Source of the DNA: Chryseobacterium sp. MA9
GTDB lineage: Bacteria > Bacteroidota > Bacteroidia > Flavobacteriales > Weeksellaceae
Length of the DNA: 64,000 bases
Direction: 5' to 3'
NCBI RefSeq assembly: GCF_024399315.1
Contig: NZ_CP075170.1
Coordinates: forward strand, 1,674,001 to 1,738,000
In this document: positions 27,177 to 35,801 of the stretch, one piece after another
Position numbering within the stretch: the first letter of the stretch is position 1
Layout: the number at the start of each line of letters is the position of its first letter
Program-made: the position numbers and the translations under genes
The notes under the pieces: generated by a model
The model's input: only the letters and a program-made list of their open reading frames with translations
Told to the model about the DNA's origin: nothing
The model's database searches: none

Positions 27177-28157
27177 CTATACCATCCAAATAGAATCTAC
27201 AAACCAGTTTTTTGCATCTTTAATTTCAACAAGGATATGAAATCCTGAATCTCCAGCCAGCTTTTTGATGTCCTGTTCCGAAAATTTCTGAGAAATTTCC
27301 ATATCAATCAGCTCATCTTTTTTAAAGTGAAACAAATGGTTTCCCACATGAACTTCCTGATCACAGAGACTTACCAGAAAACTTCTGCAGGCTCCTGAAA
27401 TCGGGTCATAATTTTGATAATGCTGGAAATTGTCCACATTAAAATCAGCTTTCAGCTCCCGATTGATTCTTGTAAGAAGATTAAGATTGAACGAAGCAGT
27501 AATTCCCGCTGAATCGTTGTATGCAGCAAGAATAGTGTTTGGGTTTTTCTTAAGATCAAAACCTACGAGAAACAGGTCTCCGGCATTCAGTTTTCTTTTC
27601 ACTTCACTGCAGAAAATTCTGGCTTCCTCACTTTCCATGTTTCCTATATTTCCGCCTAAGAAAAGAACTACTTTTTTTCTTTTTGAAATGCCAGTGGCTT
27701 TATCAAGCATATCAAAGTATTCTCCTTCCAACGGTAATATTTTCAACCCTGGCAATTTTTTCTTCAGGGTTTCCTGCAAAACAGAAAGAATATTCCCTGA
27801 AATGTCAATAGGCATATAAGTAAAATCTGTTCCTTTCTCTACTAAATTTTTGAGAAGGTAAGATGATTTCATTGCATCACCTGCACCTAATTCTATCAGA
27901 TCAAAAGATTCATTGATATTGGAAATTGCCTTTGCGAGTTCCTCAGTTTTATTTTGAAATATATCCAGTTCACAATTGGTAAGATAATATTCCGGCATGG
28001 CCATAATCTGCTGGAAAAGGTGATCGCCTGTTTTGTCGTAAAAATATTTTGAAGATAATTTTTTCGGATGAGCGAACAAGCCTTTCAAAACGTCCGAACC
28101 GAAATTGTCGGTACCTTCATTTTTAAAATGACAATCCTTTTTTAACGGTACATTCAT
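27177..28157 (-). CDS. egtD: L-histidine N-alpha-methyltransferase EgtD
   Basis: A 326-residue SAM-dependent methyltransferase (Methyltransf_33 family) that trimethylates histidine to hercynine. The SSKYFYDKTGDHLFQQI segment and ITxxPEYYLTNCE-like motif mark the family. The SAM-binding loop is ELGAGDAMKS at 89-98, and FLGGNIGN follows. It is the first gene of the ergothioneine cluster. I see no convincing TAnnTTTG box in the 360 bp upstream. Confidence 0.94.
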   Translation of the reverse strand: MNVPLKKDCHFKNEGTDNFGSDVLKGLFAHPKKLSSKYFYDKTGDHLFQQIMAMPEYYLTNCELDIFQNKTEELAKAISNINESFDLIELGAGDAMKSSYLLKNLVEKGTDFTYMPIDISGNILSVLQETLKKKLPGLKILPLEGEYFDMLDKATGISKRKKVVLFLGGNIGNMESEEARIFCSEVKRKLNAGDLFLVGFDLKKNPNTILAAYNDSAGITASFNLNLLTRINRELKADFNVDNFQHYQNYDPISGACRSFLVSLCDQEVHVGNHLFHFKKDELIDMEISQKFSEQDIKKLAGDSGFHILVEIKDAKNWFVDSIWMV

Positions 28158-28519
28158 AGTTTAAATTTTGTTTTGGTTGTTCATTGAATACAACTATCTT
28201 GCCGACACCGGAATTATCCCCCATGTACCTATAAGCGTCTCCAATTCATCTAATTAAAGGTAGGATTTATTTGTGAATTTCACCTACCACATCTCATTTT
28301 ATTGGTAAGATATGTAACAGTCCACAGATGCTTTTCCTTGATCAAACCGTTTTATCAGCATCGTTTTCCGACAAAGATCACTGACAGTTTTGCATTTAAA
28401 AACCAGTGTATCATAATCTGAAAGTAATGTTCTTTAAATTGGATAAATATCAGTTTTTAACCCTTCCGAAGTCTTTAAATGATTAAATTAGCCCAGAATT
28501 AAAATGCGCTGAGATTTTT
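28158..28519. other. Divergent intergenic region between egtD and the MG2-domain gene
   Basis: 362 bp without a gene. It contains a short inverted repeat (GGTAGG/CCTACC near 28259-28289) but no U tract. No clear -33/-7 pair is seen for either gene. Confidence 0.4.
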
Positions 28520-30916
28520 ATGAAAAATATATTCTGTGTTTTGCTTATTTCAATGGTACAGCCTGTACTGGCCCAGACTAAATTAGAAAAAGCAATTACC
28601 AATCTTGAGAATAATTACGAGCAGGAAAAAGTATACTTACTTACCGATAAATCCCAATATGCCGCTGGTGATAAAATCTGGTTCAAAAGTTTCGTATTTG
28701 ATGGATATAACCGCTCTGCATTATCTACTACCCTATTTGTTGAATTGTACAATTCTGATAAAAAATTAATAGACTGGAAAACGGTACTTCTTACCAATGG
28801 TGAAGGCAGCGGAGATTTTCAACTGAAAGAAGATCTTCCTGAACAGGTTTATTTTGTGAGAGCTTATACACCTTACATGACCAATTTTAACGAAGATTTT
28901 CAGATTGTTAAAACACTTCCCGTTTACAACCCAAATTCCACAGAATCATTAGTGATTGCTAAAAATTCTGATTGGTCTGCAAAAGTGTTTCCAGAAGGAG
29001 GAACTTTCATTAATGGCATGCCTACCAAATTTGCCGTAAGATTATCTGCCAATTCTTCTTTACCGGAAAACTGGACCGGAAAAATAATTGATGTACAAAA
29101 TCCAAAAACTCCTGTTACTACATTTAAATCTTTTGATAAAAATGTTGCTTCCTTTAAAATAACTCCGGCATCAGGAAAAAAATACCAGGCTGTTATTCAG
29201 GATAATAATGGAAAAAGCCAGACAATAGATCTGCCACAGGTTGCTGACAGCGGTCTGAATGTAGACGTTTCCAGCTCTAAAGAAGGGATTAAATACACTC
29301 TAAAAGGTGTTAATCTGAAACAGCAGCTCCAGGGCTATAAAATTGTAGGACTTATCAATAACCATCTTGCTTACAGAGCAAATATCAACCATTTAACCAA
29401 TGAAGCTTCAAGTCTTATTCCCACAAAAATCAGCAACGGCGCCAACGGTGTTTTGCAATTGGCAATTTTTGATGAGCAGGATAATCTTGTGGCTCAAAGA
29501 CTTTGCTTTATAAAACCTGGTGATTTAAAGATTGAAAAAGCAGAAATCATAGCTCAGAGCTTAAAACAAACCCCGAGATCTTTCAATAGCATTGATCTTT
29601 CTCCGGAGTCTTATTTTAAAAATTATACTGTTTTGGTGAGTGAAGATGACGGCACCTCAACTCCGGAAGAAGAAAATATCCTTAGCGGACTTTGGCTAAC
29701 GGGAGATTTTACTTCAAAAATAGACAGCCCGGCACAATATTTTTCCAAAAACGCCAATAGTGAAGCGCTGGATGCTCTGCTTATTTCTGAAAACTGGAAG
29801 AGATTCGACTGGAATTCCGTACTCAGCGGAACTGCCCCCACCATCAAAACCAAATCTCAGCAATATCTTTCTTACAGAGTAAAACCTATTAAAAATAATG
29901 CTCTGCTAATCAACTCAGATGTAAATTTAGTATTACAATTGGGTAAAAATGAGCCAGCCTTTAATCAATTTAAAACAGATCAAAGCGGATATGTCTATTT
30001 AAATAATCTTAACAATGATGAGCCTGTGAATGTTTCATTATTTGTAAATTCAGAAAATAAAGAGTCAAGCACTGATAATCTATTTGTTACCGTGGAACCG
30101 CTTGTAACTCCTTCAGAATTTAAAGGCAACTTCCCGGGTACAAAATATACACTGGTAAAATCTGCTAAAAGCAAAATCCTTCCTCCAGCAATTTCCAGAG
30201 CTATCAACACTCAAAAAAATTATAAAAAAACAGAGGGTAATGATATCCAGATTCAGGAAGTAGCATTAGTAGGAAAAAAGAAAGACCCAAAAGAAGAATT
30301 AGACAAACAACTGTCCACCGGAATGTTCAGTTCTGTAAATTCTACCGTCTTTGATTTTGTGAATGAAGACCAGCATGCCGCAGGATCTACTAATATATTA
30401 GACTGGCTGCAGGGAAGAGCTGCCGGCTTAACATTTCAAAGAAATAATTCAGGGGTAAATGTTCCCTACATCCGAGGCCAGCAGGCTAAGCTGTATTTAG
30501 ATGAGGTGCTTACTGATCCTACCATGATTTCAAACATTCCTGTCAATAATATTGCGATGGTAAAAATTATTAAAGGTTCAGGATTAATAGGTGATGCCGT
30601 AGCCATCTATACCATGAAAGGTAATATGAAATCTAAAACTAATGAAAAAGAAGTTCCAAAGAACAACTCAGCTATCATCAAAGGATATGATAAACCCTCG
30701 GAGTTTCCTATTGAAATGATAGATGAAGATGCTCCGGCAAAAATTGAAAATGACACCAGAGAAACCCTTTACTGGAACCCTAATTTATTTGACAGCGATT
30801 ACGTTCCGCCAAGAATTAAATTCTTCAATAACGACAGTGCAAAACAATATAAAGTACTGATCATAAGTTTTGATGAAGATGACCATATTCTTTATGATCA
30901 GCAGATTTTGAAATAA
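28520..30916 (+). CDS. Secreted MG2-domain protein with a C-terminal TonB-plug-like domain
   Basis: A 798-residue exported protein with a signal peptide (cut near PVLAQ). Residues about 30-140 are an alpha-2-macroglobulin MG2-type domain (EKVYLLTDKSQYAAGDKIWFKSFV). Several beta-rich domains follow. Residues about 620-700 resemble a TonB receptor plug (DWLQGRAAGLTFQRN, PYIRGQ, LYLDEVLTDPTMISNIPV), with no downstream beta-barrel. Such proteins are common in Flavobacteria as envelope proteins of unknown role, perhaps binding TonB or SusC-like partners. It stands alone and is followed by a strong terminator. Confidence 0.8.
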   Translation: MKNIFCVLLISMVQPVLAQTKLEKAITNLENNYEQEKVYLLTDKSQYAAGDKIWFKSFVFDGYNRSALSTTLFVELYNSDKKLIDWKTVLLTNGEGSGDFQLKEDLPEQVYFVRAYTPYMTNFNEDFQIVKTLPVYNPNSTESLVIAKNSDWSAKVFPEGGTFINGMPTKFAVRLSANSSLPENWTGKIIDVQNPKTPVTTFKSFDKNVASFKITPASGKKYQAVIQDNNGKSQTIDLPQVADSGLNVDVSSSKEGIKYTLKGVNLKQQLQGYKIVGLINNHLAYRANINHLTNEASSLIPTKISNGANGVLQLAIFDEQDNLVAQRLCFIKPGDLKIEKAEIIAQSLKQTPRSFNSIDLSPESYFKNYTVLVSEDDGTSTPEEENILSGLWLTGDFTSKIDSPAQYFSKNANSEALDALLISENWKRFDWNSVLSGTAPTIKTKSQQYLSYRVKPIKNNALLINSDVNLVLQLGKNEPAFNQFKTDQSGYVYLNNLNNDEPVNVSLFVNSENKESSTDNLFVTVEPLVTPSEFKGNFPGTKYTLVKSAKSKILPPAISRAINTQKNYKKTEGNDIQIQEVALVGKKKDPKEELDKQLSTGMFSSVNSTVFDFVNEDQHAAGSTNILDWLQGRAAGLTFQRNNSGVNVPYIRGQQAKLYLDEVLTDPTMISNIPVNNIAMVKIIKGSGLIGDAVAIYTMKGNMKSKTNEKEVPKNNSAIIKGYDKPSEFPIEMIDEDAPAKIENDTRETLYWNPNLFDSDYVPPRIKFFNNDSAKQYKVLIISFDEDDHILYDQQILK

Positions 30917-30918
30917 TA

Positions 30919-30951
30919 AAAAAGCCTCTCAATGATCCTGAGAGGCTTTTT
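30919..30951 (+). terminator. Rho-independent terminator after the MG2-domain gene
   Basis: AGCCTCTCA and TGAGAGGCT form a perfect 9-bp stem with a 7-base loop, flanked by A and T runs so that it could work in both directions. Confidence 0.88.
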
Positions 30952-31040
30952 TAGTTTTGAAGCTGGAGGCTGGAAGGAGGAAGTTATGATCGTCATAAAG
31001 AATAGCTAGTTGAATTTCTGACGGTCCTTCCAATCTGGGA

Positions 31041-31562
31041 ATGCTGAGAAATACATGTGCATTTTTACAGATTCCTGTTTTTTATCTGTATGTACTGTCT
31101 GTTTGTTATTCTGACTTTAAGCTCAAACCCAAGTACCTCATCCATCTCCTTCCTTTTTTAATCGCAAATATTGCTTTACTGCCTCGCTTTTATACTGTAG
31201 ATACCGCTTCTAAAAAGCTCTACCTTGAAAATAATGCCGGTACTCATATCAATTCCAAATTAAAGCTTGTTTCCGATATTATTTCTGAGGAAAAAAATAA
31301 TAATTCCGAAGCCGTTAATGAAAATGTACACAATGAGGAATTATTGAAACTGAAGAAATTGATGACAGAAGAAAAGCCGTTTCTTAATCCTTCTTTAACC
31401 ATACAGGATATTTCAAAAGAACTTCAAATTCCAGTTTGCCAATTGTCCATCATCTGCTACAACAGGGTAAAAAAATGGGGAATTATCATCCTTCTCAATC
31501 AAAGAAATTCAAAAATGAGACAAAACCTGCTGAATGAGATCTACGACAAAGTCCTGAAATAA
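31041..31562 (+). pseudogene. Decayed AraC-type regulator with N-terminal membrane segment
   Basis: A 173-residue frame that looks like a fragment of a Bacteroidota AraC regulator with membrane-spanning N terminus. Residues about 1-50 are hydrophobic. Residues about 104-135 read LKKLMTEEKPFLNPSLTIQD and ISKELQIPVCQLS, the usual start of such HTH domains. After that the second helix-turn-helix is lost: the expected hydrophobic FINxxR pattern is replaced by unrelated sequence, and a neighbouring frame shows GKKMGNYHPS, which hints at a frameshift near 31460. Both ends appear to be missing, so it is probably not functional. Confidence 0.6.
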
Positions 31563-31581
31563 ATCTCCTAAGCTATCATAC

Positions 31582-31613
31582 AAAAATCCAGAAAAGTGTT
31601 TTCTGGATTTTTT
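31582..31613. terminator. Bidirectional terminator between convergent genes
   Basis: AAAAATCCAGAAAA and TTTTCTGGATTTTTT form a long stem with a GTG loop between the AraC remnant and the serine hydrolase. Confidence 0.8.
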
Positions 31614-31629
31614 ATTACAGTACTCTGTT

Positions 31630-32772
31630 TCAATTTGCTTTTATTCTTTTTGCCCAGCTCTGATAGATCGGAAACCAGACACGATCTCCGTTTGAACCAT
31701 TACAGAGAATTACAATACTGCTCTTTGTGGGCAAATGCATAAACAGGCCAGCGCTCCAGCCTTCATTTTCTCCGGTATGTCCTACTGTTTCAAGCCCTTC
31801 ATAATTCATGAACCTATATCCAAGACCGCTTTTTCCTTTATCAGAAAATGGTAAAACAGGTTTCTCCATCAATTGTACGGTTGCCGGTTTCAGAACTTTA
31901 TTCAATTCGTTTTGTTTATAGTTTAGTGACAGTTCTGCGAAATGCGCCAGATCCAAAACTGTTGTTTGCAATCCTGCTGCAGCCTGTTCTGTAAATATTC
32001 TGTTCTTTATAGGCTTACCTGAAGCATCATAAGCTGTTGCAGAGTTTTTCATCATTTCTTCCGTCCATTCATAAGTAGTATGATTCAATCCTAAAGGGTT
32101 GAAAACATTCTTTTTCATATAATCTGAAAATTTCTCCTTCGTTCTTTCTTCCAACATCAGCTGTGCTAATGTGTAGCCACCGCCTGAGTACTCCCACTGT
32201 GTTCCCGGCTCGCTTATTAAACGTACACTTTCTCCGTTTCTTTTTGTCTTTCCGGAAAGGGATTCTTCCAGGCTCAACAATTTTGTTCCTTGTTCAGAGC
32301 CTCCATAACCATGTACTGATAGTCCTGCCGTATGGCTGAGAATACGCCTCAGCGTAACTTTTGATACATCATATTGGGAAACGGGTAATTTCCAGCGGGT
32401 CAGGTATTCATTTACAGGGTCATCCAGGTTTACAAGTCCTTTCTCTGTCAATTGCATCAATCCCCATGCAGATACCATTTTGGAAACAGAACCTACATTA
32501 AAAATAGTTTCTGTGGTTACCGGCTTTTGGCTTTCCTTATCAGCAAATCCTATACATTGTGTCCAGACTATTTTCCCATTCTGAATAACAGCTATGGCTA
32601 CTCCGGGAACATTGTTATTTTTGGTTGCTTCCAAACCGATTCGCTGAATTTCGGTATAGAGTGAATCTCTTTTCAGCTTTTCAACCCCAACAGCGTGCTT
32701 TGTTCCCGAACAGGAAAGAAGAAGTAAGGTAAAAGATAAGCCAAAGATGGATTGTATTATTTTGCTGTTCAT
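31630..32772 (-). CDS. Serine hydrolase lipoprotein (beta-lactamase/class C PBP-like family)
   Basis: A 380-residue lipoprotein with the lipobox LLLSC (C21). The catalytic S95-V-S-K98 lies in VGSVSKMVSA. The second motif region is YSGGGYTLAQ, which lacks the usual Asn of YxN, and the third box is HTGENEGW. Members of this family are peptidases or esterases as often as beta-lactamases, so substrate cannot be told. Neighbours give no functional hint. Two further unrelated serine hydrolases of the same fold occur in this window (40,801 and 54,817). Confidence 0.88.
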   Translation of the reverse strand: MNSKIIQSIFGLSFTLLLLSCSGTKHAVGVEKLKRDSLYTEIQRIGLEATKNNNVPGVAIAVIQNGKIVWTQCIGFADKESQKPVTTETIFNVGSVSKMVSAWGLMQLTEKGLVNLDDPVNEYLTRWKLPVSQYDVSKVTLRRILSHTAGLSVHGYGGSEQGTKLLSLEESLSGKTKRNGESVRLISEPGTQWEYSGGGYTLAQLMLEERTKEKFSDYMKKNVFNPLGLNHTTYEWTEEMMKNSATAYDASGKPIKNRIFTEQAAAGLQTTVLDLAHFAELSLNYKQNELNKVLKPATVQLMEKPVLPFSDKGKSGLGYRFMNYEGLETVGHTGENEGWSAGLFMHLPTKSSIVILCNGSNGDRVWFPIYQSWAKRIKAN

Positions 32773-33023
32773 TTTCTATTTGTTTACAATATTGACGTTT
32801 CTCCTTCGCCTTTATTGCCGTACTAAAAGTACAAAGAATATCATCAGTATTATACACTGCTTCAGGAGTTTTCTGATTTTCAGTTAAAAAACGTCATTGT
32901 ATGCTGACGACCAATACCTGCAACCCATAGTAATTTCCTTCTTCCAGCTCAAGTATTCCAATTAGCTCAATAGCCAATTCAAAAATATTTCATACAAAGC
33001 TTTGAATTTATGCATACATTTTT
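32773..33023. other. Intergenic DNA between serine hydrolase and hypothetical gene
   Basis: About 250 bp, part of a 410-bp gap, with no coding sequence seen. The rest of the gap holds a partial MITE-like repeat and a CT-rich tract just before 33,183 that resembles, in reverse orientation, the GGAGGCTGG-type tract near 30,960. Confidence 0.4.
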
Positions 33024-33086
33024 GAAATTGATTCCAGCTTTGCTCTCTTATAATCAGATAATGATATTATAATCCTTTGCGTTAAA
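33024..33086 (+). repeat. Partial copy of the MITE-like repeat (right end)
   Basis: The stretch GATTCCAGCTTTGCTCTCTT followed by an AT-rich part and CTTTGCGTTAAA matches the right end of the repeats at 53,879 and 55,900. The left terminal inverted repeat is not seen, so it is truncated or diverged. Confidence 0.6.
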
Positions 33087-33182
33087 TTTTGATAGAAGCT
33101 TGAAATTAGACGTTTCACGCCCACCAGCTATCGCTACACCTTACAATAACTTCCTCTTCTTCCAGCTTCCCGCTCCCAGCTC

Positions 33183-33632
33183 CTACCTCCCTCTTCTTTC
33201 AAGGATGTGGTGTGCAGCATCCAGCATTTTCGTGAGGTGAATGTAGGGAATGACGATATTTCTTTCCGGCAAATTTTCATACATACCCATTGAAAAATAC
33301 ACAATCCCGGACATAAAATAATCAAACTCTTTGACGCTGTATTCTTTGAATGCCTTTTTAAAAACCAACAGAGGATTTTGATATTCCTTCTCCGAAAGCA
33401 AGCCGAGAACCCCTGGAGAAGGATTTTCCAACGGAGGATCTGCAACCCATTTCTTTCCTTCTAAGTGGATGAGGTAGCACGCACGTACAAACGACTGCAC
33501 CGCCTGATGAAACTGAAAAACTACCGACGGATCTTCATTGATCCAGCTATTTCGCTTTACGGCGTAACTCATAATGCTGTTTAACTTCTCTTTAGAGGCT
33601 GCCAGATCATTGAACTGGAAAAAGTTCTCCAT
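33183..33632 (-). CDS. Hypothetical protein
   Basis: A 149-residue soluble, mostly helical protein without a signal peptide. It has aromatic-rich segments such as FQFHQAVQSFVRACYLIHL and YFMSGIVYFSMGMYENL. I do not recognise a family. It is followed downstream by CT-rich repetitive DNA and preceded by a truncated remnant on the other strand, so it sits in a rearranged region. The frame has good length and amino-acid balance, and the overlapping frame 33134-33445 does not. Confidence 0.6.
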   Translation of the reverse strand: MENFFQFNDLAASKEKLNSIMSYAVKRNSWINEDPSVVFQFHQAVQSFVRACYLIHLEGKKWVADPPLENPSPGVLGLLSEKEYQNPLLVFKKAFKEYSVKEFDYFMSGIVYFSMGMYENLPERNIVIPYIHLTKMLDAAHHILERRGR

Positions 33633-33675
33633 CAGCTGTAACCCGGAGCGCTTCTTACCACCTTTCCAAAGCTGA

Positions 33676-33948
33676 GGTTCAACATATTCAGGACAAAAAG
33701 ATCATGGAACATCTAAGATCAATGTAAGTTCAGCGGGAGACGTAACAGGAACAACAACATCGATCGTCTTTCAAGAAAACTTCAATGTAAAAGGTAAAGT
33801 TTCTGAATCTGGAAGTTTCTCTGCTATTGCTGGAACTGCTGAATCAGGAGCAAAATTTACAGGCCAAATGGAAGGTACCTCAGCAACTGGAACTTGGGTA
33901 AATAATTCTGCTGGGGTGAATGGCACTTGGTCAGGTAATAAAAATTAG
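33676..33948 (+). pseudogene. C-terminal remnant of a lost Gly/Thr/Ser-rich protein
   Basis: A 90-residue open stretch with no start codon. It reads GSTYSGQKDHGTSKINVSS and ends with GxFS...GxW repeats (GTAESGAKFTGQMEGT, then ATGTWVNN and GTWSGNKN). The GTW(S/V) pattern looks like beta-strand repeats of a secreted or autotransporter-like protein. The frame is blocked by TGA at 33673-33675, right where the sequence changes character. This suggests that the front of the gene was removed by a deletion or rearrangement. Confidence 0.6.
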
Positions 33949-33971
33949 CCGTTTTTTACCTAGGTGTTTAC

Positions 33972-34036
33972 GGATTCTAGCCCTTATCTTTTTTTCTGGT
34001 GTATCTTATCAAAAATAATTTTTAGGGGCTGGAATC
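33972..34036. repeat. Long imperfect inverted repeat after the remnant
   Basis: GATTCTAGCCC and GGGGCTGGAATC are near-perfect complements, separated by about 37 AT-rich bases. It may be the old terminator of the remnant gene. Nothing else is seen between 33,949 and the promoter near 34,182. Confidence 0.5.
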
Positions 34037-34181
34037 TTGAAATTCTATATAAGCTTCATTTGTAATAAATAAATTATTTTTAAATAAGTATTTATTAAAT
34101 ATACTACGACACGTTTTGCCGCTTTGTGGATGTACATTTGCAGCACTGTTGTAAAGAATAAATAAAGACAATGCCATCCTG

Positions 34182-34208
34182 TTGAGACTGAATTAATTTA
34201 TATCTTTG
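34182..34208 (+). promoter_or_regulatory. Promoter for the 508-residue lipoprotein gene
   Basis: TTG at 34182-34184 and TATCTTTG at 34201-34208 match the Bacteroidota -33 and -7 elements with a 16-base spacer, slightly short. The ATG lies 42 bases downstream. Confidence 0.55.
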
Positions 34209-34250
34209 CGCAAAATAAGGTTAAAACAAACTTTAACTTAAAAACAAATA

Positions 34251-35777
34251 ATGAAAAACAAATTTATTGCTAGGTTACTCTCTTTGGTAACTATTATGGT
34301 CTTGTTATATTCCTGTAGGAATGAACTAACATCGGAACAAGAAACTTATAACAACAGTGGTCAATTCAGACCAACATCCAAAACAATTAGTTTAGAACAA
34401 AGTAAACATAAACTAGTGCTTAAAACTGAATTACAGAAAGCACAAATTAATCTCCAAAAAACCAGTATTAACGCATCAGGCAAATCAGTTGATTTCACAA
34501 ATGGAGTTTCGATTGACACTGATAATGTAACTTACATCGAATATGGACCAACTTTCCATACCTACACATTTAATCTGGATAGAGAAAATGCTCCTGAAAA
34601 TGCTCCTTTAGAAAACCTTGTATTATCTTCATTACCTGATGGAACTTATAAGGAGCTTTTAGTTACTTATAATTTTACACCGCAAGAAAAACTTGACTTA
34701 CTTGCGGGAAAAGGTGTGAAAACGACTGGTAAAACAACAGCTATTGAGCTTGCAAAAGGAACATATGGAGGAGTGATTTCTAATAGAAGCATGGGAGGCG
34801 CCGAATCCTGCTCTTATCAAACAGTAGATATCTATTTTTCTTGCTACACAGGAGAACATCACCAGGGTAATGAAGACAGTTGGGGAGGCTGTAACTGGCA
34901 AAGTGAAGGAGGTTATCCCGCTCAACACCTTACTGTAGTAGCATTAGTCTGCACAGCAAGTACAGCCTTAGGAGATGATGGCTCACCAGGAGGTGGCGAA
35001 TTGGGGCCTACTACGGGCTTAGGGAGTGGACCAAATGAAGGAACTCCTACATTACCAACATTTTCACTAGCCAGCAAAGCATCACCATGTGAAAAAACAA
35101 AAGTAATGCTAAATAGACCTAATGTGCAACAAGGTATTAATAATATAAAAGGAAATGCAAAACTTACTGTTACCAATCCAAATATAGGAGAATTAGGCTT
35201 TAAAGAAAAGAAAGATGGAACTGTAGTACTTGCTGATGTTAATTCTGCCCACCAAGTTGTATTCAATGATGTAACGGATGGCTATGGAGGGTATCACAAT
35301 CATACTGCTACAGGGATTCATATCTTTTCTCCACCAGATATTGTGGAAACCTTATTCGGATTTGCAGCAGCACAAAGTGTATCTGATGGAGTTGGGAATG
35401 CTTATTTTGGTATGATTGCTGGAGAACCTTGTAGCACTTGTCCTGATAACGTTAAATATATACATTATGTAATACGTTATTTGGGCACGGGAGGAGAATT
35501 AGCAAATTTTGTATATTCACCTGCACAAATGATACAATTTAAAAATGATTACCAAACTAAAGAAAGTGAATTATCTGAACCAATATTACATGGAACCACC
35601 TATATTAATAGTTCGGGTAAATTAAATGAAAAAGGACTTGAAACCCTTTTCTTTGACACTTTAAAAAATATAGGAATAGATAATAAAGTTATTCTTCAAC
35701 GAGTAGAACCTAATGGAACTGTATATAATATAAGTCAAGATAGTACTGGGGCAATTACAGCAACACCATGTCCTTAA
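34251..35777 (+). CDS. Lipoprotein with a possible JAMM-like metal site, function unknown
   Basis: A 508-residue exported lipoprotein (lipobox LLYSC, then RNE). Residues about 170-215 are rich in Cys and aromatic residues. The C-terminal third has a GYHNHTATGIHIFSPPDI segment: H349, H351, S360 and D363 approximate the JAB/JAMM metalloprotease motif HxHx7SxxD, with one extra residue in the spacer. The protein ends in a Thr/Ser/Cys-rich tail. A DUF6705-type gene follows 24 bp later. A remnant of a paralog's last codons is found at 36,638. I cannot assign a function; hydrolysis of an isopeptide-like bond is only a hypothesis. Confidence 0.7.
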   Translation: MKNKFIARLLSLVTIMVLLYSCRNELTSEQETYNNSGQFRPTSKTISLEQSKHKLVLKTELQKAQINLQKTSINASGKSVDFTNGVSIDTDNVTYIEYGPTFHTYTFNLDRENAPENAPLENLVLSSLPDGTYKELLVTYNFTPQEKLDLLAGKGVKTTGKTTAIELAKGTYGGVISNRSMGGAESCSYQTVDIYFSCYTGEHHQGNEDSWGGCNWQSEGGYPAQHLTVVALVCTASTALGDDGSPGGGELGPTTGLGSGPNEGTPTLPTFSLASKASPCEKTKVMLNRPNVQQGINNIKGNAKLTVTNPNIGELGFKEKKDGTVVLADVNSAHQVVFNDVTDGYGGYHNHTATGIHIFSPPDIVETLFGFAAAQSVSDGVGNAYFGMIAGEPCSTCPDNVKYIHYVIRYLGTGGELANFVYSPAQMIQFKNDYQTKESELSEPILHGTTYINSSGKLNEKGLETLFFDTLKNIGIDNKVILQRVEPNGTVYNISQDSTGAITATPCP

Positions 35778-35801
35778 TATTAATCAAAATAATAAAGAAA
35801 T

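Noticed and set aside
33134..33445. Minus-strand frame overlapping the 33,183-33,632 gene
   Set aside because: The translation is rich in Cys, Trp and Arg of the out-of-frame kind and has no family features; the overlapping frame is more protein-like.
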